Source: Oceanibaculum indicum P24 (lineage in GTDB: Bacteria; Pseudomonadota; Alphaproteobacteria; Oceanibaculales; Oceanibaculaceae). From it: a DNA stretch of 64,000 bases. The position numbers were made by a program, and so were the translations under genes. The notes under the pieces were generated by a model, which ran no database searches, had not been told where the DNA came from, and saw only the letters and a list, made by a program, of their open reading frames with translations. How positions within the stretch are numbered: the stretch's first letter is position 1; each line of letters begins with the position of its first letter. Shown in pieces: positions 55,516 through 64,000 of this stretch. Location: assembly GCF_000299935.1 (NCBI RefSeq), contig NZ_AMRL01000005.1, positions 104,523-168,522 of the forward strand. Direction: 5' to 3'.

Positions 55516-56460
55516 CTAGCTTGCCATCGTCCGTGGCCTGGTCAACCAGCGATAGACCGGCAGCAGCAGCATGGGAAGCAGATATATCGGCAACTGGCCG
55601 ATAGCGAAATAGAGGAACAGGTCAGGATCGACCGCGCTGCCCAGTGCGGCGGTCAGCAACGCCAAGTTGCGGTTGCCCGCGACAAGACCGAGGGTCGTGC
55701 GGGGAATCGCGTCCAGCCGCCAGAAAGCCAGCATGGTCAATGCCTGTAGGCCGAGATTGACGGCGAAGACGGCGGCCACGAAGGTGGCAACGAAGGCCGG
55801 CTCGGCGATGGCGCGTGCGGCGATGCCGTCCATGGTGGCGATGGCGAAGATGATCATCAGCACCACCAGCCCGCCATCCAGATGATGCTTCAGCTCGGCA
55901 ATGCGCGGCGTCCCGGCGCGCAGGCGAATCAGCATGGCAAGACCGAAGGCACCGCCGATCAGCAGCGCCAGGCGCAGCATCAGGTCGATGGCGCCGACCG
56001 CGAGGTTGACCCCCAGCAGGGCGAAGGCCAGCGGCGGCAGCACCACCGGATAGATGAACATCGCGGCGACCACGACGATCAGCGCCAGCGCGCCGTCCAG
56101 CCCGGCGAACAGTGCCAGCGCCGGCGCGGTCAGCAGCGGCGGGGCGGCGGCATACAGCACCATCGCCATCTTCAGCCCCGGCGGCAGGTCCAGCGGGGCG
56201 ACCAGCAGCGCCATGACCGCCGGGCATAGGATCATCACCCAGCCCAGCGACAGGGTCAGCCGCGCCGGGCTGCGCATGTGCCCTCCAACGGTCGGCCAGT
56301 CGATGCGCAGCATGGTGATGACCAGCATGCAGAACACGCTGGGCGTCAGCAGCGGGCGGACAAAGGCGGCCAGGTCCGGCAGGGCGAGGCCGATGAAGAT
56401 GCCGAGGGCAAGGATGAGGGGGGCACGCCGGCCAAGCGACGCGAGGAAGCGGGTGATCAT
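55516..56460 (-). CDS. BASS/SBF-like transporter
   Basis: 314-aa polytopic protein with about ten TM helices, of the bile acid:sodium symporter-like superfamily. Typical features are LTPSVFCMLVITMLRIDW near the N-terminus and TTLGLVAGNRNLALLTAALG, equivalent to the crossover region, near residue 260. The substrate is not predictable; relatives carry organic acids, arsenite or other anions. A very AT-rich 99-nt gap separates it from the TPR gene. The start at 56460 (MITRFLASLG) lies close to the divergent thioesterase. Confidence 0.75.
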   Translation of the reverse strand: MITRFLASLGRRAPLILALGIFIGLALPDLAAFVRPLLTPSVFCMLVITMLRIDWPTVGGHMRSPARLTLSLGWVMILCPAVMALLVAPLDLPPGLKMAMVLYAAAPPLLTAPALALFAGLDGALALIVVVAAMFIYPVVLPPLAFALLGVNLAVGAIDLMLRLALLIGGAFGLAMLIRLRAGTPRIAELKHHLDGGLVVLMIIFAIATMDGIAARAIAEPAFVATFVAAVFAVNLGLQALTMLAFWRLDAIPRTTLGLVAGNRNLALLTAALGSAVDPDLFLYFAIGQLPIYLLPMLLLPVYRWLTRPRTMAS

Positions 56461-56520
56461 GATGGGGCGAGTGTAGGTTCACGCTAGGCAGGCCGGCAAG
56501 CACGCCCTAGCATAGCCGAT

Positions 56521-57027
56521 ATGACTGATCTGACGACTGCCGGCTCTACGCCTGGCACGCTCCATCACGGTACGGTGCTGCCGGAATGGATCGACAATAA
56601 CGGCCACATGAACCTCGCCTATTATCTGATGGCGTTCGACAAGGCGCTGGACGATTTCACCGATGCCATCGGCTTTACCCGCGCCTATCGGGCCGAACAT
56701 CAGAGCGGCATTTTCGTCGTCGAGACGCACCTGACCTATGGCCAGGAACTGCTGGAGGGAGAGGCCTTCCGCGTGGAGACGCGCGTGCTCGGCATCGATG
56801 GCAAGAAACTGCATCTGTTCGAGCGCATGGAGCGGGCCTCGGACGGCGCGCAGGCGGCGACCTGCGAGATGATGATCCTGCATATGGACATGCAGAGCCG
56901 GCGCAGCGCGCCGTTTCCTGCCCCCATTCTTGCCGGATTGATGGAATTGGAGCAAAAAGCCGCCGAACGGTCCCTGCCACCGGAGGTTGGCCGGTCCATC
57001 GGCATCGGACAGCGACGTCCACGCTAG
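56521..57027 (+). CDS. Hot-dog thioesterase, carnitinyl/betainyl-CoA type
   Basis: 168-aa 4HBT-like thioesterase. The active-site signature PEWIDNNGHMNLAYYLMAFDKA (Asp, Asn, His cluster) and FVVETHLTYGQELLEGE match thioesterases of carnitine and betaine catabolism as well as generic acyl-CoA thioesterases. No other carnitine genes are nearby, so substrate is open. It is divergent from the BASS-like gene (60 nt) and precedes the diguanylate cyclase. Confidence 0.8.
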   Translation: MTDLTTAGSTPGTLHHGTVLPEWIDNNGHMNLAYYLMAFDKALDDFTDAIGFTRAYRAEHQSGIFVVETHLTYGQELLEGEAFRVETRVLGIDGKKLHLFERMERASDGAQAATCEMMILHMDMQSRRSAPFPAPILAGLMELEQKAAERSLPPEVGRSIGIGQRRPR

Positions 57028-57106
57028 AAACCGGCGGCGGAAACGCTAGAGTAGGGCCGTGAAGGACGTCACCGGATCGGTGGCGGATGGAAGGGGAGCG
57101 GTCGGA

Positions 57107-58156
57107 GTGTCAGTGACGTCAATCTTGCAGACCCAGGAATTTGCCAATGCGGCCTTCGAATCGATGCGCCAGCACGGCATTCCGCCCTCGCCGGAAAACT
57201 TCACCATCTGGTTCCATTACCATTCGGACACCTATGGCGACCTGACCCGGTTGGTGGACAAGCGCATCCAGGATGCGGAGCCGTTCGACGAGCAGCATAA
57301 TGATGAGCTTTATGCGCGTTTCTTTGGCGGCGACCAGCGCAAGATCACGCTGGGCGCGGCGGCCGGCACCGAACGCATCCTGCAGGAGGTGCTGTCCAAG
57401 ATCAGTACCGCCAAGACCAATGTCGCCGGCTACGCCGCCTTCCTGCAGGATACATCGGAAGCGCTGGGTGGCGATGCCGGTGTGCGGAATATCGAGACGC
57501 TGATCTCCGCCCTGATCGAACAGACCGGCGTGATGCAGAAGCGCAATGAGGTGCTGGAGCGAGACCTGCAGAAATCCACCGAACAGGTGGTCATCCTGCG
57601 CCGCGACATGGAGGCGATCCAGCGCGATGCGCAGACCGACGGTCTGACGAACATCGCCAACCGCAAACGCTTCGATGCGACGTTGCGGGAAGCCGTCGCC
57701 GCGGCGGAGGTCGATGGCAAGCCGCTCTGCCTGATCCTGGCCGACATCGATCACTTCAAGAAGTTCAACGACCTCTATGGTCACCAGATGGGCGACCAGG
57801 TGCTGAAGCTGGTCGGGCGCACCCTGCGCGACTGCATCCGCGATGGCGACCTGCCCGCCCGTTTCGGCGGGGAGGAATTTGCTGTCATCCTGCCGAATGC
57901 CGATCTGGCGGAGGCGGCGGAGATCGGCGACCGCATCCGCAAGACCATCGCTACGCGGCGCATCGTCCGCCGCGACAGCAAGGTCGAGCTGGGCGCGATC
58001 ACCACCTGCATCGGCGTTGCGCTGTATCAGAAGGGCGAGCCGATTCCCGCATTGATCGACCGCGCCGACGAGGCGCTTTATGTCGCCAAGCGGACCGGCC
58101 GCAACAAGGTCGTCACGGAAGAGCAGATGAACGATCCGGACCGGAACGCATTCTGA
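57107..58156 (+). CDS. Diguanylate cyclase (GGDEF) with N-terminal helical domain
   Basis: About 349-aa soluble c-di-GMP synthase. The N-terminal domain (about 1-150; FESMRQHGIPPSPENFTIWFHYHS) is conserved in alphaproteobacterial GGDEF proteins; a coiled coil links it to the catalytic domain (about 180-345). The active site reads RFGGEEFAVIL, and an RxxD product-inhibition site (RDGD) lies five residues upstream, so it is probably active and feedback-controlled. I chose GTG 57107, preceded by AAGGGGAG at 8 nt; a GTG at 57059 is an alternative. Confidence 0.9.
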   Translation: MSVTSILQTQEFANAAFESMRQHGIPPSPENFTIWFHYHSDTYGDLTRLVDKRIQDAEPFDEQHNDELYARFFGGDQRKITLGAAAGTERILQEVLSKISTAKTNVAGYAAFLQDTSEALGGDAGVRNIETLISALIEQTGVMQKRNEVLERDLQKSTEQVVILRRDMEAIQRDAQTDGLTNIANRKRFDATLREAVAAAEVDGKPLCLILADIDHFKKFNDLYGHQMGDQVLKLVGRTLRDCIRDGDLPARFGGEEFAVILPNADLAEAAEIGDRIRKTIATRRIVRRDSKVELGAITTCIGVALYQKGEPIPALIDRADEALYVAKRTGRNKVVTEEQMNDPDRNAF

Positions 58157-58157
58157 G

Positions 58158-59951
58158 ATGTTGAGGCTTCCCGCCTTCCGCTGGCGCCCTCGGCTGATCG
58201 TTCTTCGGGCGCGGCGTTTCCTCCGCCAGGATCATGTCCGCCTGTCGATCCTGTCGGTGGCGATCGGTGTGCTGGCGGCGTTCGGCGCCATCCTGTTCCG
58301 CGAGGCGATCCAGCTCTTTCAATTCGGATTTCTGGGGTTTCGCGGGGAAAGCATCGCCAGCCTGCTGCGGGAACAGCCCTGGTGGCGCACGCTGCTGGCG
58401 CCGACCCTGGGCGGCCTGCTGATCGGCCTGCTGATCCGCTACGCCATGCCCGGCGGGCGGGCAAGGGGCGTCCCCGATGTAATCGAGGCCAGCGCGCTGC
58501 GCGGCGGGCGTATCGATGGCGGATCGGGCCTGCTCAGCGCCGTGCTGTGTTCGATCTCCATCGGCAGCGGTGCCTCGGTTGGCCGGGAAGGGCCGGCGGT
58601 GCATCTGGGGGCGACCACGGCAAGCTGGCTGTCACGCCGCTTCCGGCTTGGCCGGTCCAGTGTGCGCACCCTGCTGGGTTGCGGCGTCGCCTCGGCGGTG
58701 GCCGCTTCCTTCAACGCGCCGATGGCCGGCGCCTTCTTCGCGCTGGAGGTGGTGATCGGCCATTATGGCTTGCAGGCCTTCGCGCCCATCGTCATCGCCT
58801 CGGTCATCGGCGCCATCGTGACCCGCATTCATTACGGCGATTACCCGGCCTTCTTCATTCCCGGCACGGCGGAAGTATCGGCGCTGGAATATCCCGCCTT
58901 CATCCTGCTGGGCCTGTGCGCGGCGGCGGTTGCCATCATCTTCGTGCGCAGCGTCGATTGGGTGGAATGGGGCGTGCAGCGCTTTCGGGTGCCGAAGCTG
59001 GCCGCCATCGTTGCCGCAGGGTTCTCGGTCGGGCTGATCGGCCTGATCCTGCCGGAGGTGATGGGCGTCGGCTACGAGGCGACGGAGCGCGCGATCCAGG
59101 CGCAGTACGGCTTCTGGCTGCTGGTGGCGCTGCTGGCGGCGAAGATGGCGGCCACGGCGTTGTCGCTGGGCGGTGGCTTTCCGGGCGGCGTGTTCAGCCC
59201 GTCGCTGTTCCTGGGGGCGATGCTGGGCGGCGCCTTCGGCATCGTTGCGGCGATGCCCTTCCCGCAGCATGCGGCGGGGACGGGGGCCTATACGCTGGTC
59301 GGCATGGCGGCGGTATCGGGGGCGGTGCTGGGCGCGCCGATTTCCACCGTGCTGATGCTGTTCGAGATGACCGGCGATTACGAGATCACCATTGCGGCGA
59401 TGGTCGCGGTGGCGGTGTCCAGCCTGGCCACACGGTCGCTGCTGGGCCACAGCTACTTCACCTGGCAGCTGGCCAAGCGCGGCCTGTCGATCAAGGGCGG
59501 ACACGAGGTCGGCGTGCTGCAGGAGATCAGGGTCCGCCGGCTGCTGCGCCGCGATCATGAGGTGGTGGCCCCGGAAGACGATATCGTCGAGGTGCGCAAT
59601 CACCTGCTGAAGGCGCCGCAGGCCGAGCTGTTCGTGGTGAAGGAGGGCCGGCTGATCGGCATCCTGACGCTGGCCGATCTCGGTGCGGCGGCGTTCGACG
59701 GCAAGCCCGGCAAGGCGCCGACGGCAGGCGAGGCGATGCGCGCCGACCCGCCCTTCCTGACCGCGGACGATACGCTGGAGGCGGCGGTGAAGCTGTTTTC
59801 CCAGGTCGAGGAAGGGCTGCTGCCGGTGGTCGAGACCCGGCATGGCCGGCGGCTGGCTGGCTGCCTGCACGAACGGGACGTCATGCGGGCCTATAACCGG
59901 GCGCTGATCAAGCTGCGCGCCGAGGAACATGGCGAGCGGGCCGAGAACTGA
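58158..59951 (+). CDS. CLC-type chloride channel with C-terminal CBS pair
   Basis: 597-aa CLC-family protein. Anion pathway motifs are GSGASVGREGPAVHLGA (gating Glu144), GGGFPGGVFSPSLFLGA and a PMAGAFFALEVVIGH helix where the proton-glutamate position of E. coli CLC-ec1 (Glu203) is Val198. This favours a channel or uncoupled transporter rather than a H+/Cl- exchanger. Two CBS domains (about 455-580; VAPEDDIVEVRN and LTADDTLEAAVKLF) probably bind nucleotides. It starts one base after the diguanylate cyclase stop and may be co-transcribed. Confidence 0.93.
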   Translation: MLRLPAFRWRPRLIVLRARRFLRQDHVRLSILSVAIGVLAAFGAILFREAIQLFQFGFLGFRGESIASLLREQPWWRTLLAPTLGGLLIGLLIRYAMPGGRARGVPDVIEASALRGGRIDGGSGLLSAVLCSISIGSGASVGREGPAVHLGATTASWLSRRFRLGRSSVRTLLGCGVASAVAASFNAPMAGAFFALEVVIGHYGLQAFAPIVIASVIGAIVTRIHYGDYPAFFIPGTAEVSALEYPAFILLGLCAAAVAIIFVRSVDWVEWGVQRFRVPKLAAIVAAGFSVGLIGLILPEVMGVGYEATERAIQAQYGFWLLVALLAAKMAATALSLGGGFPGGVFSPSLFLGAMLGGAFGIVAAMPFPQHAAGTGAYTLVGMAAVSGAVLGAPISTVLMLFEMTGDYEITIAAMVAVAVSSLATRSLLGHSYFTWQLAKRGLSIKGGHEVGVLQEIRVRRLLRRDHEVVAPEDDIVEVRNHLLKAPQAELFVVKEGRLIGILTLADLGAAAFDGKPGKAPTAGEAMRADPPFLTADDTLEAAVKLFSQVEEGLLPVVETRHGRRLAGCLHERDVMRAYNRALIKLRAEEHGERAEN

Positions 59952-60046
59952 CGCATAAGGCGTCTGCGCACGGAATCGCTTCTCATTCTGCCCGACTCGC
60001 TCTAGGGTTTTCGCCTCTTTCAGGCAGTCTGGCAAACGAGGGCAGG

Positions 60047-61450
60047 ATGGGCGCCGAGGCGATCCGACGGAATGACGCGCATATCGCCGAGGCGATTGCG
60101 GAGCTTAAGGCGCTGCTGGGCGACCGGCTGTCGATGGCGCCGGCAGTGCTGGAACAGCATGGCAAAGACGAGAGCTATCATCCGGTCATGGCGCCCGATG
60201 CGGTGGCCTTCGCGCAATCGACCGAGGAAGTCTCCGCCATCGTGAAGATCTGCGCCGCGCACAAGGTGCCGATGATCCCGTTCGGCATCGGCACCTCGCT
60301 GGAGGGCGGTGTGGCGGCACTGCAGGGCGGCATCACCATCGATGTCAGCCAGATGAATCGCATCCTGGAAGTCAATACGGCAGACATGGATTGCCGTGTT
60401 CAGGCCGGGGTGACGCGCAAGCAGCTGAACGAGCATCTGCGCGATACCGGCCTGTTCTTCCCCATCGATCCGGGCGCCGACGCCTCGCTGGGCGGCATGG
60501 CCGCGACCCGGGCGTCCGGCACCAACGCGGTGCGCTATGGCACGATGCGCGAGAATGTGCTGTCGCTGACCGTGGTCACGGCGGACGGGCGCATCATCAA
60601 GACCGCGCGCCGCTCCAAGAAGTCCGCAGCCGGCTACGATCTGACCCGCCTGTTCGTCGGTTCGGAAGGCACGCTCGGCATCATCACCGAGGTCGCGGTA
60701 AGGCTCTATGGCGTGCCGGAGCAGATCTCCTCAGCCGTCTGCGCCTTCCCGGACATGGAGGGTGCCGTGAACAGCGTCATCCTGACCATCCAGTCCGGCA
60801 TTCCGGTGGCCCGCATCGAGCTGCTGGACGAGGTGCAGATGGGCGCCTGCATCGCCTATTCGAAGCTGGAAGGCTATCAGCCCGCGCCTACTCTGTTCTT
60901 CGAGTTCCATGGCACCGAGGCGGGCGTGGCCGAGCAGGTGGAGATGGTGAAGGCCATCGCCGCCGATTTCGGCGGTACCGATTTCAAATGGGCGACCAAG
61001 TCGGAGGATCGCACGGCGCTGTGGGAGGCGCGGCACAAGGCCTATTACGCGGCGCTGTCGCTGCGCCCCGGCGCGAAAGGCTGGCCGACCGACGTCTGCG
61101 TGCCGATCTCGCGCCTTGCCGAATGCATCCTGGAGACCAAGAAGGACATCGCGGCCTCAGGCATGCTGGCACCGCTGGTCGGCCATGTCGGCGATGGCAA
61201 TTTCCACCTGGTCTATGTGATTGACCCGGATAGCCCGGAAGAGCTGGAGCAGGCCAAGGCGCTGAACGACCGCATGGTCATGCGCGCCCTGGCGATGGAA
61301 GGGACCTGCACCGGCGAGCATGGCGTCGGCTATGGCAAGATGGATTTCCTGGTCGCCGAGGCTGGTGAGGCTGTCAGTATCATGCGCCAGATCAAGCTGG
61401 CGCTGGACCCCGATAATCTGATGAATCCCGGCAAGATCATCCGGCTCTGA
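60047..61450 (+). CDS. FAD-linked D-lactate dehydrogenase-type oxidoreductase
   Basis: 467-aa flavoprotein of the VAO/FAD-binding-4 superfamily, closest in layout to eukaryotic-type D-lactate dehydrogenase and glycolate oxidase subunits. The FAD domain (about 35-220) has PFGIGTSLEGG, GGMAATRASGTNAVRYG and FVGSEGTLGIITE. The C-terminal cap (about 230-467) has HVGDGNFHL and TGEHGVGYGK, which bind the substrate and a metal. It oxidises a 2-hydroxy acid, probably D-lactate, to a keto acid. The upstream gap of 95 nt contains no assigned promoter. Confidence 0.88.
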   Translation: MGAEAIRRNDAHIAEAIAELKALLGDRLSMAPAVLEQHGKDESYHPVMAPDAVAFAQSTEEVSAIVKICAAHKVPMIPFGIGTSLEGGVAALQGGITIDVSQMNRILEVNTADMDCRVQAGVTRKQLNEHLRDTGLFFPIDPGADASLGGMAATRASGTNAVRYGTMRENVLSLTVVTADGRIIKTARRSKKSAAGYDLTRLFVGSEGTLGIITEVAVRLYGVPEQISSAVCAFPDMEGAVNSVILTIQSGIPVARIELLDEVQMGACIAYSKLEGYQPAPTLFFEFHGTEAGVAEQVEMVKAIAADFGGTDFKWATKSEDRTALWEARHKAYYAALSLRPGAKGWPTDVCVPISRLAECILETKKDIAASGMLAPLVGHVGDGNFHLVYVIDPDSPEELEQAKALNDRMVMRALAMEGTCTGEHGVGYGKMDFLVAEAGEAVSIMRQIKLALDPDNLMNPGKIIRL

Positions 61451-61551
61451 ACCCGCGCCACGAAACGGCCATAGGCCGCGGATAAGCTGGAATTTACAAG
61501 ATTTGCCGGACGCAGGGCGCGTTTTTCGGCGCGATGTGCATAGGAGGCAGG

Positions 61552-64000
61552 GTGCGTAGGGTTCTGATCGGGCTGGGCGTTGTAGCGGTGTTGCTGCTGG
61601 CGGCGGTCTTCCTTGTGCCTTCGCTGGTGGACTGGAACGGGTACAAGCCGCGCATCGCCGAGGCCGTGCGCGAGACGACCGGCCGCGACCTCGTCATTGA
61701 GGGCGATATCGGCCTGTCGATCCTGCCCACGCCCACCCTGTCTGTCGGCGGCGTGCGCCTGCGCAATCTGGAAGGCGCCTCGTCACCCGATCTGGTGCGC
61801 GTGAAGGCGCTGGATGTCGAGGTCGCCCTGCGCCCCCTGCTGACCGGTGACATCGAGGTAAAGCGGCTGGTGCTGGTCGAGCCCTTCATCGCGCTGGAGG
61901 AACTGCCCGATGGCCGACGCAGCTGGGACTTCACGGTCCCGCAGCAGGCATCGGATATCCCGGACGAGACGGCGGGCGATTCGGCCTTCACCGGCGATGG
62001 TGGCACCAGCGTCACGCTGGACGATGTGCGCATCGAAAATGGCACGCTGCTCTATCGGTCCGCCGATGGGGCGGAGCAGCGCTTCGACAAGCTGTCCCTG
62101 TCGCTGAACGCGCAGTCCCTGCAGGGGCCGTATCAGGCGAAGGGGAACCTTGCCTATCAGGGCGTGCCGGCGACGATCGAGGTATCGGTCGGGCGGATCG
62201 GCCTGCCCGGGAAGCCGGCACCGGTCTATCTGAACCTTGGCCTCGCGGATCGCGGCACGCTGGTCCTGTCTGGCGCGATGCAGGGCGGGGCGGAGCCGCG
62301 GCTGACCGGCAAGCTGGAACTGGACTCGCCGGATGTGCTGGCCCTGGCCGCAACGGCGTCCCGTGGTGGTGCCGTCCTGCCGCTGCTGCGTCAGCCGGGC
62401 TCGCTGCGCGCCACCCTGTCGGCGACGCCGCAGGCCGTGGCGCTGGACGATATGCGTCTGGCGCTTGGCGAGGCGCAGGCCACCGGCGCGGTGAACATCA
62501 GGCTGGAAGGCACGCCCTCGGTCGATGCGGTGCTGGAGGTTGGCCGTTTCGACCTGGACAGGATGATGGCGGCGCAATCCGGTACCGGGACGGCACAGCG
62601 CTCCGGCCAGCGCCAGGTGCAAAGTCAGGCGCAGGGCCAGCCTTCTCAGGCCCAGCAAGCCGGTCAGGCCATACCCTTCGCCCTGCCGGCGATCCCAGTC
62701 GGCGTGAATCTGACGCTGGACCTGACCGTGGACGCGATCGACTATCGCGGCCGGCTGGTCCGGCAGGTGCGCGGCAATGTCGCGGTACAGGATGGCCGCA
62801 TGGCGCTGAACCAGCTGTCGGCACAGCTTCCAGGCGGGGCCGAGGCCAGCCTCTATGGCGTCGCCACCTCCGGGCCCAGTGGTACTGGAATGGGCGATTC
62901 TGGCACACGCTTTGAGGGATCGGCCGAACTGACGGCGACCAGCATGCGCGATCTGGCGGTCTGGTTGCAGCTGGGGCTGCCGGACGTGCCGGCGGAACGC
63001 CTGCGCAGCCTGTCGCTGCAGACCGACCTTGCCGTCGATTCCACGGAACTGCGCCTTGCCAGTCTCGACCTGCGCGTCGATGCCAGCAAGCTGGCCGGCA
63101 GTGCCAGCTACCGGTTTGCCGGTAGGCCCTTTGTCGGCCTGTCGCTGTCGCTCGACCGGATCAATCTCGATGGCTACGCCGTGCAACCGCCCGCCTTGCT
63201 GCCTGGCCCCGTCGTGCCGGAACAGATGCCGCGCACCAATAACGAGGCGCCGCCGCCGCCCCTGGAATTCCTGAAGAGCTTCGACGCCGAGGTGAAGCTG
63301 ACGGTCGGCCATGTGACGCTGCGTGGCCAGCAGCTGCGCGACATCAATCTGGACGCCACCGTGCGCGATGGCGTGGCCTATGTGCGGGAAGCCGCTGTCG
63401 CCGATTTCGCCGGCGCGCGTGTCGGTCTCGGCGGCACGCTGACCGCGCGCGAAGGGGCGTCTGCGGGCGATTTGGGCTTCAAGCTGGAGGCGCGCGAGCC
63501 TGCCCGCCTCCTGCAGCTGCTGAACGTGCCGACCGTGCCGAACCCGGCACAGCTTGGCCGGCTGGAACTGTCCGGCCGGCTTGTGGGCACGCCGGAAGCC
63601 TTCGACATCGATACCACGCTGACGGCGGCCGGGGGGCAGGTGAAGGTGACCGGCGGCATGGCGTTGGCCCAGTTCCCGCCGAAGATCGACCTGGTTGCGG
63701 AAGGCAGCCATCCCGATTTCGGCAAGCTTCTGAAGACGCTGCTGGGGCGCGACCCGGAGGCCGGGCCGGCGCTGGAGGATTTCCGGCTCTGGCTGACGGC
63801 GAAAAGCGGCGATACCGACGCGATGGCGGTGAACGGGCGGATCGAGGCCGCCGGCGGCATGTTCACCATGGAAGGCGACGTCAATCCCTTCGCGCCCTCG
63901 CCGACTTTCGCGCTCGCGCTGGATCTGCGGCACGGCAATGCGGTGCGCTTCCTGCGCATCTTCGCGCCCGACTACCGGCCCGGCGGCACCCGCGACCGGC
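61552..64000 (+). CDS. AsmA family protein (3' end cut off by window end)
   Basis: At least 816 residues of an AsmA-like protein; the C-terminus is outside the window. One N-terminal TM anchor (VLIGLGVVAVLLLAAVFLVPSLVDWN) is followed by the AsmA N-terminal domain (YKPRIAEAVRETTGRDLVIEGD, then LSILPTPTLSVGGVRLRNLEG) and long beta-rich repeats. A Gln/Ser-rich low-complexity linker interrupts it at 62590-62680. AsmA proteins are periplasmic bridges linked to outer-membrane lipid homeostasis. The GTG at 61552 follows AGGAGG at 4 nt; an in-frame ATG at 61534 would add six residues. Confidence 0.9.
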   Translation, partial: MRRVLIGLGVVAVLLLAAVFLVPSLVDWNGYKPRIAEAVRETTGRDLVIEGDIGLSILPTPTLSVGGVRLRNLEGASSPDLVRVKALDVEVALRPLLTGDIEVKRLVLVEPFIALEELPDGRRSWDFTVPQQASDIPDETAGDSAFTGDGGTSVTLDDVRIENGTLLYRSADGAEQRFDKLSLSLNAQSLQGPYQAKGNLAYQGVPATIEVSVGRIGLPGKPAPVYLNLGLADRGTLVLSGAMQGGAEPRLTGKLELDSPDVLALAATASRGGAVLPLLRQPGSLRATLSATPQAVALDDMRLALGEAQATGAVNIRLEGTPSVDAVLEVGRFDLDRMMAAQSGTGTAQRSGQRQVQSQAQGQPSQAQQAGQAIPFALPAIPVGVNLTLDLTVDAIDYRGRLVRQVRGNVAVQDGRMALNQLSAQLPGGAEASLYGVATSGPSGTGMGDSGTRFEGSAELTATSMRDLAVWLQLGLPDVPAERLRSLSLQTDLAVDSTELRLASLDLRVDASKLAGSASYRFAGRPFVGLSLSLDRINLDGYAVQPPALLPGPVVPEQMPRTNNEAPPPPLEFLKSFDAEVKLTVGHVTLRGQQLRDINLDATVRDGVAYVREAAVADFAGARVGLGGTLTAREGASAGDLGFKLEAREPARLLQLLNVPTVPNPAQLGRLELSGRLVGTPEAFDIDTTLTAAGGQVKVTGGMALAQFPPKIDLVAEGSHPDFGKLLKTLLGRDPEAGPALEDFRLWLTAKSGDTDAMAVNGRIEAAGGMFTMEGDVNPFAPSPTFALALDLRHGNAVRFLRIFAPDYRPGGTRDR

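Overview
The window is GC-rich, densely coded DNA from an alphaproteobacterium, most likely Rhodospirillales-like. The main evidence is a general stress response locus of the EcfG/NepR/PhyR type, which is confined to Alphaproteobacteria. It is supported by TamA/TamB, MlaA/MlaC, OxyR/KatG, a cobalamin-dependent MetH, DUF1289 and DUF983 proteins, and lipoproteins with canonical lipoboxes (a Gram-negative envelope). I see no tRNA, rRNA, insertion sequence, integrase or CRISPR array. The first gene (katG) and the last (an AsmA-family protein) run off the window edges.

Layout. 1-2484: divergent katG and oxyR. 2495-10242: a leftward operon for a peptide/nickel-type ABC importer (binding protein, two permeases, fused double ATPase), a GntR/FCD repressor and allophanate hydrolase AtzF, preceded by palindromic candidate operators. 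10530-15522: a DUF983 protein, a fused CydDC-like ABC exporter and two small membrane proteins. 15634-21402: an acetate-type Na+ symporter with its DUF4212 partner, facing a rightward set made of an unknown protein, a membrane-anchored sensor-like DEDDh exonuclease and a CBS/nucleotidyltransferase protein. 21438-22479: a tandem GNAT acetyltransferase and a small lipoprotein. 22486-32709: an exopolysaccharide locus (flippase, initiating phosphoglycosyltransferase, two FkbM methyltransferases, chain-length regulator, export protein, WecG-type glycosyltransferase, polymerase/ligase-like membrane protein). 32830-34512: ettA.

34631-36802 is the general stress response core: ecfG, nepR, and a phyR homologue that keeps only the sigma-like domain and has no receiver domain, followed by a small membrane protein. 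Two sites with the exact EcfG-promoter pattern GGAAC-N17-CGTT lie here, one at nepR and one at the small membrane protein. A strong intrinsic terminator separates nepR from ecfG.

36805-46281 (all leftward): tamB, tamA, mtgA, a secreted dienelactone-hydrolase-like protein, DUF1289, folD, DUF167 and yggT. 46371-51791: an operon of an ArsR-methyltransferase fusion, metF and metH, with an AT-rich repeated operator upstream. FolD, MetF and MetH together link one-carbon folate metabolism to methionine synthesis. 52169-53654: mlaA and mlaC (outer-membrane lipid asymmetry). 53665-64000: a membrane-anchored TPR protein, a BASS-type transporter, a hot-dog thioesterase, a diguanylate cyclase, a CLC channel with CBS domains, a D-lactate dehydrogenase-type flavoprotein and the AsmA-family protein.

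The strongest candidates for new biology are the receiver-less PhyR in an otherwise standard stress locus, and the symporter (with an embedded EF-hand loop) encoded next to a membrane exonuclease and a CBS/nucleotidyltransferase protein.
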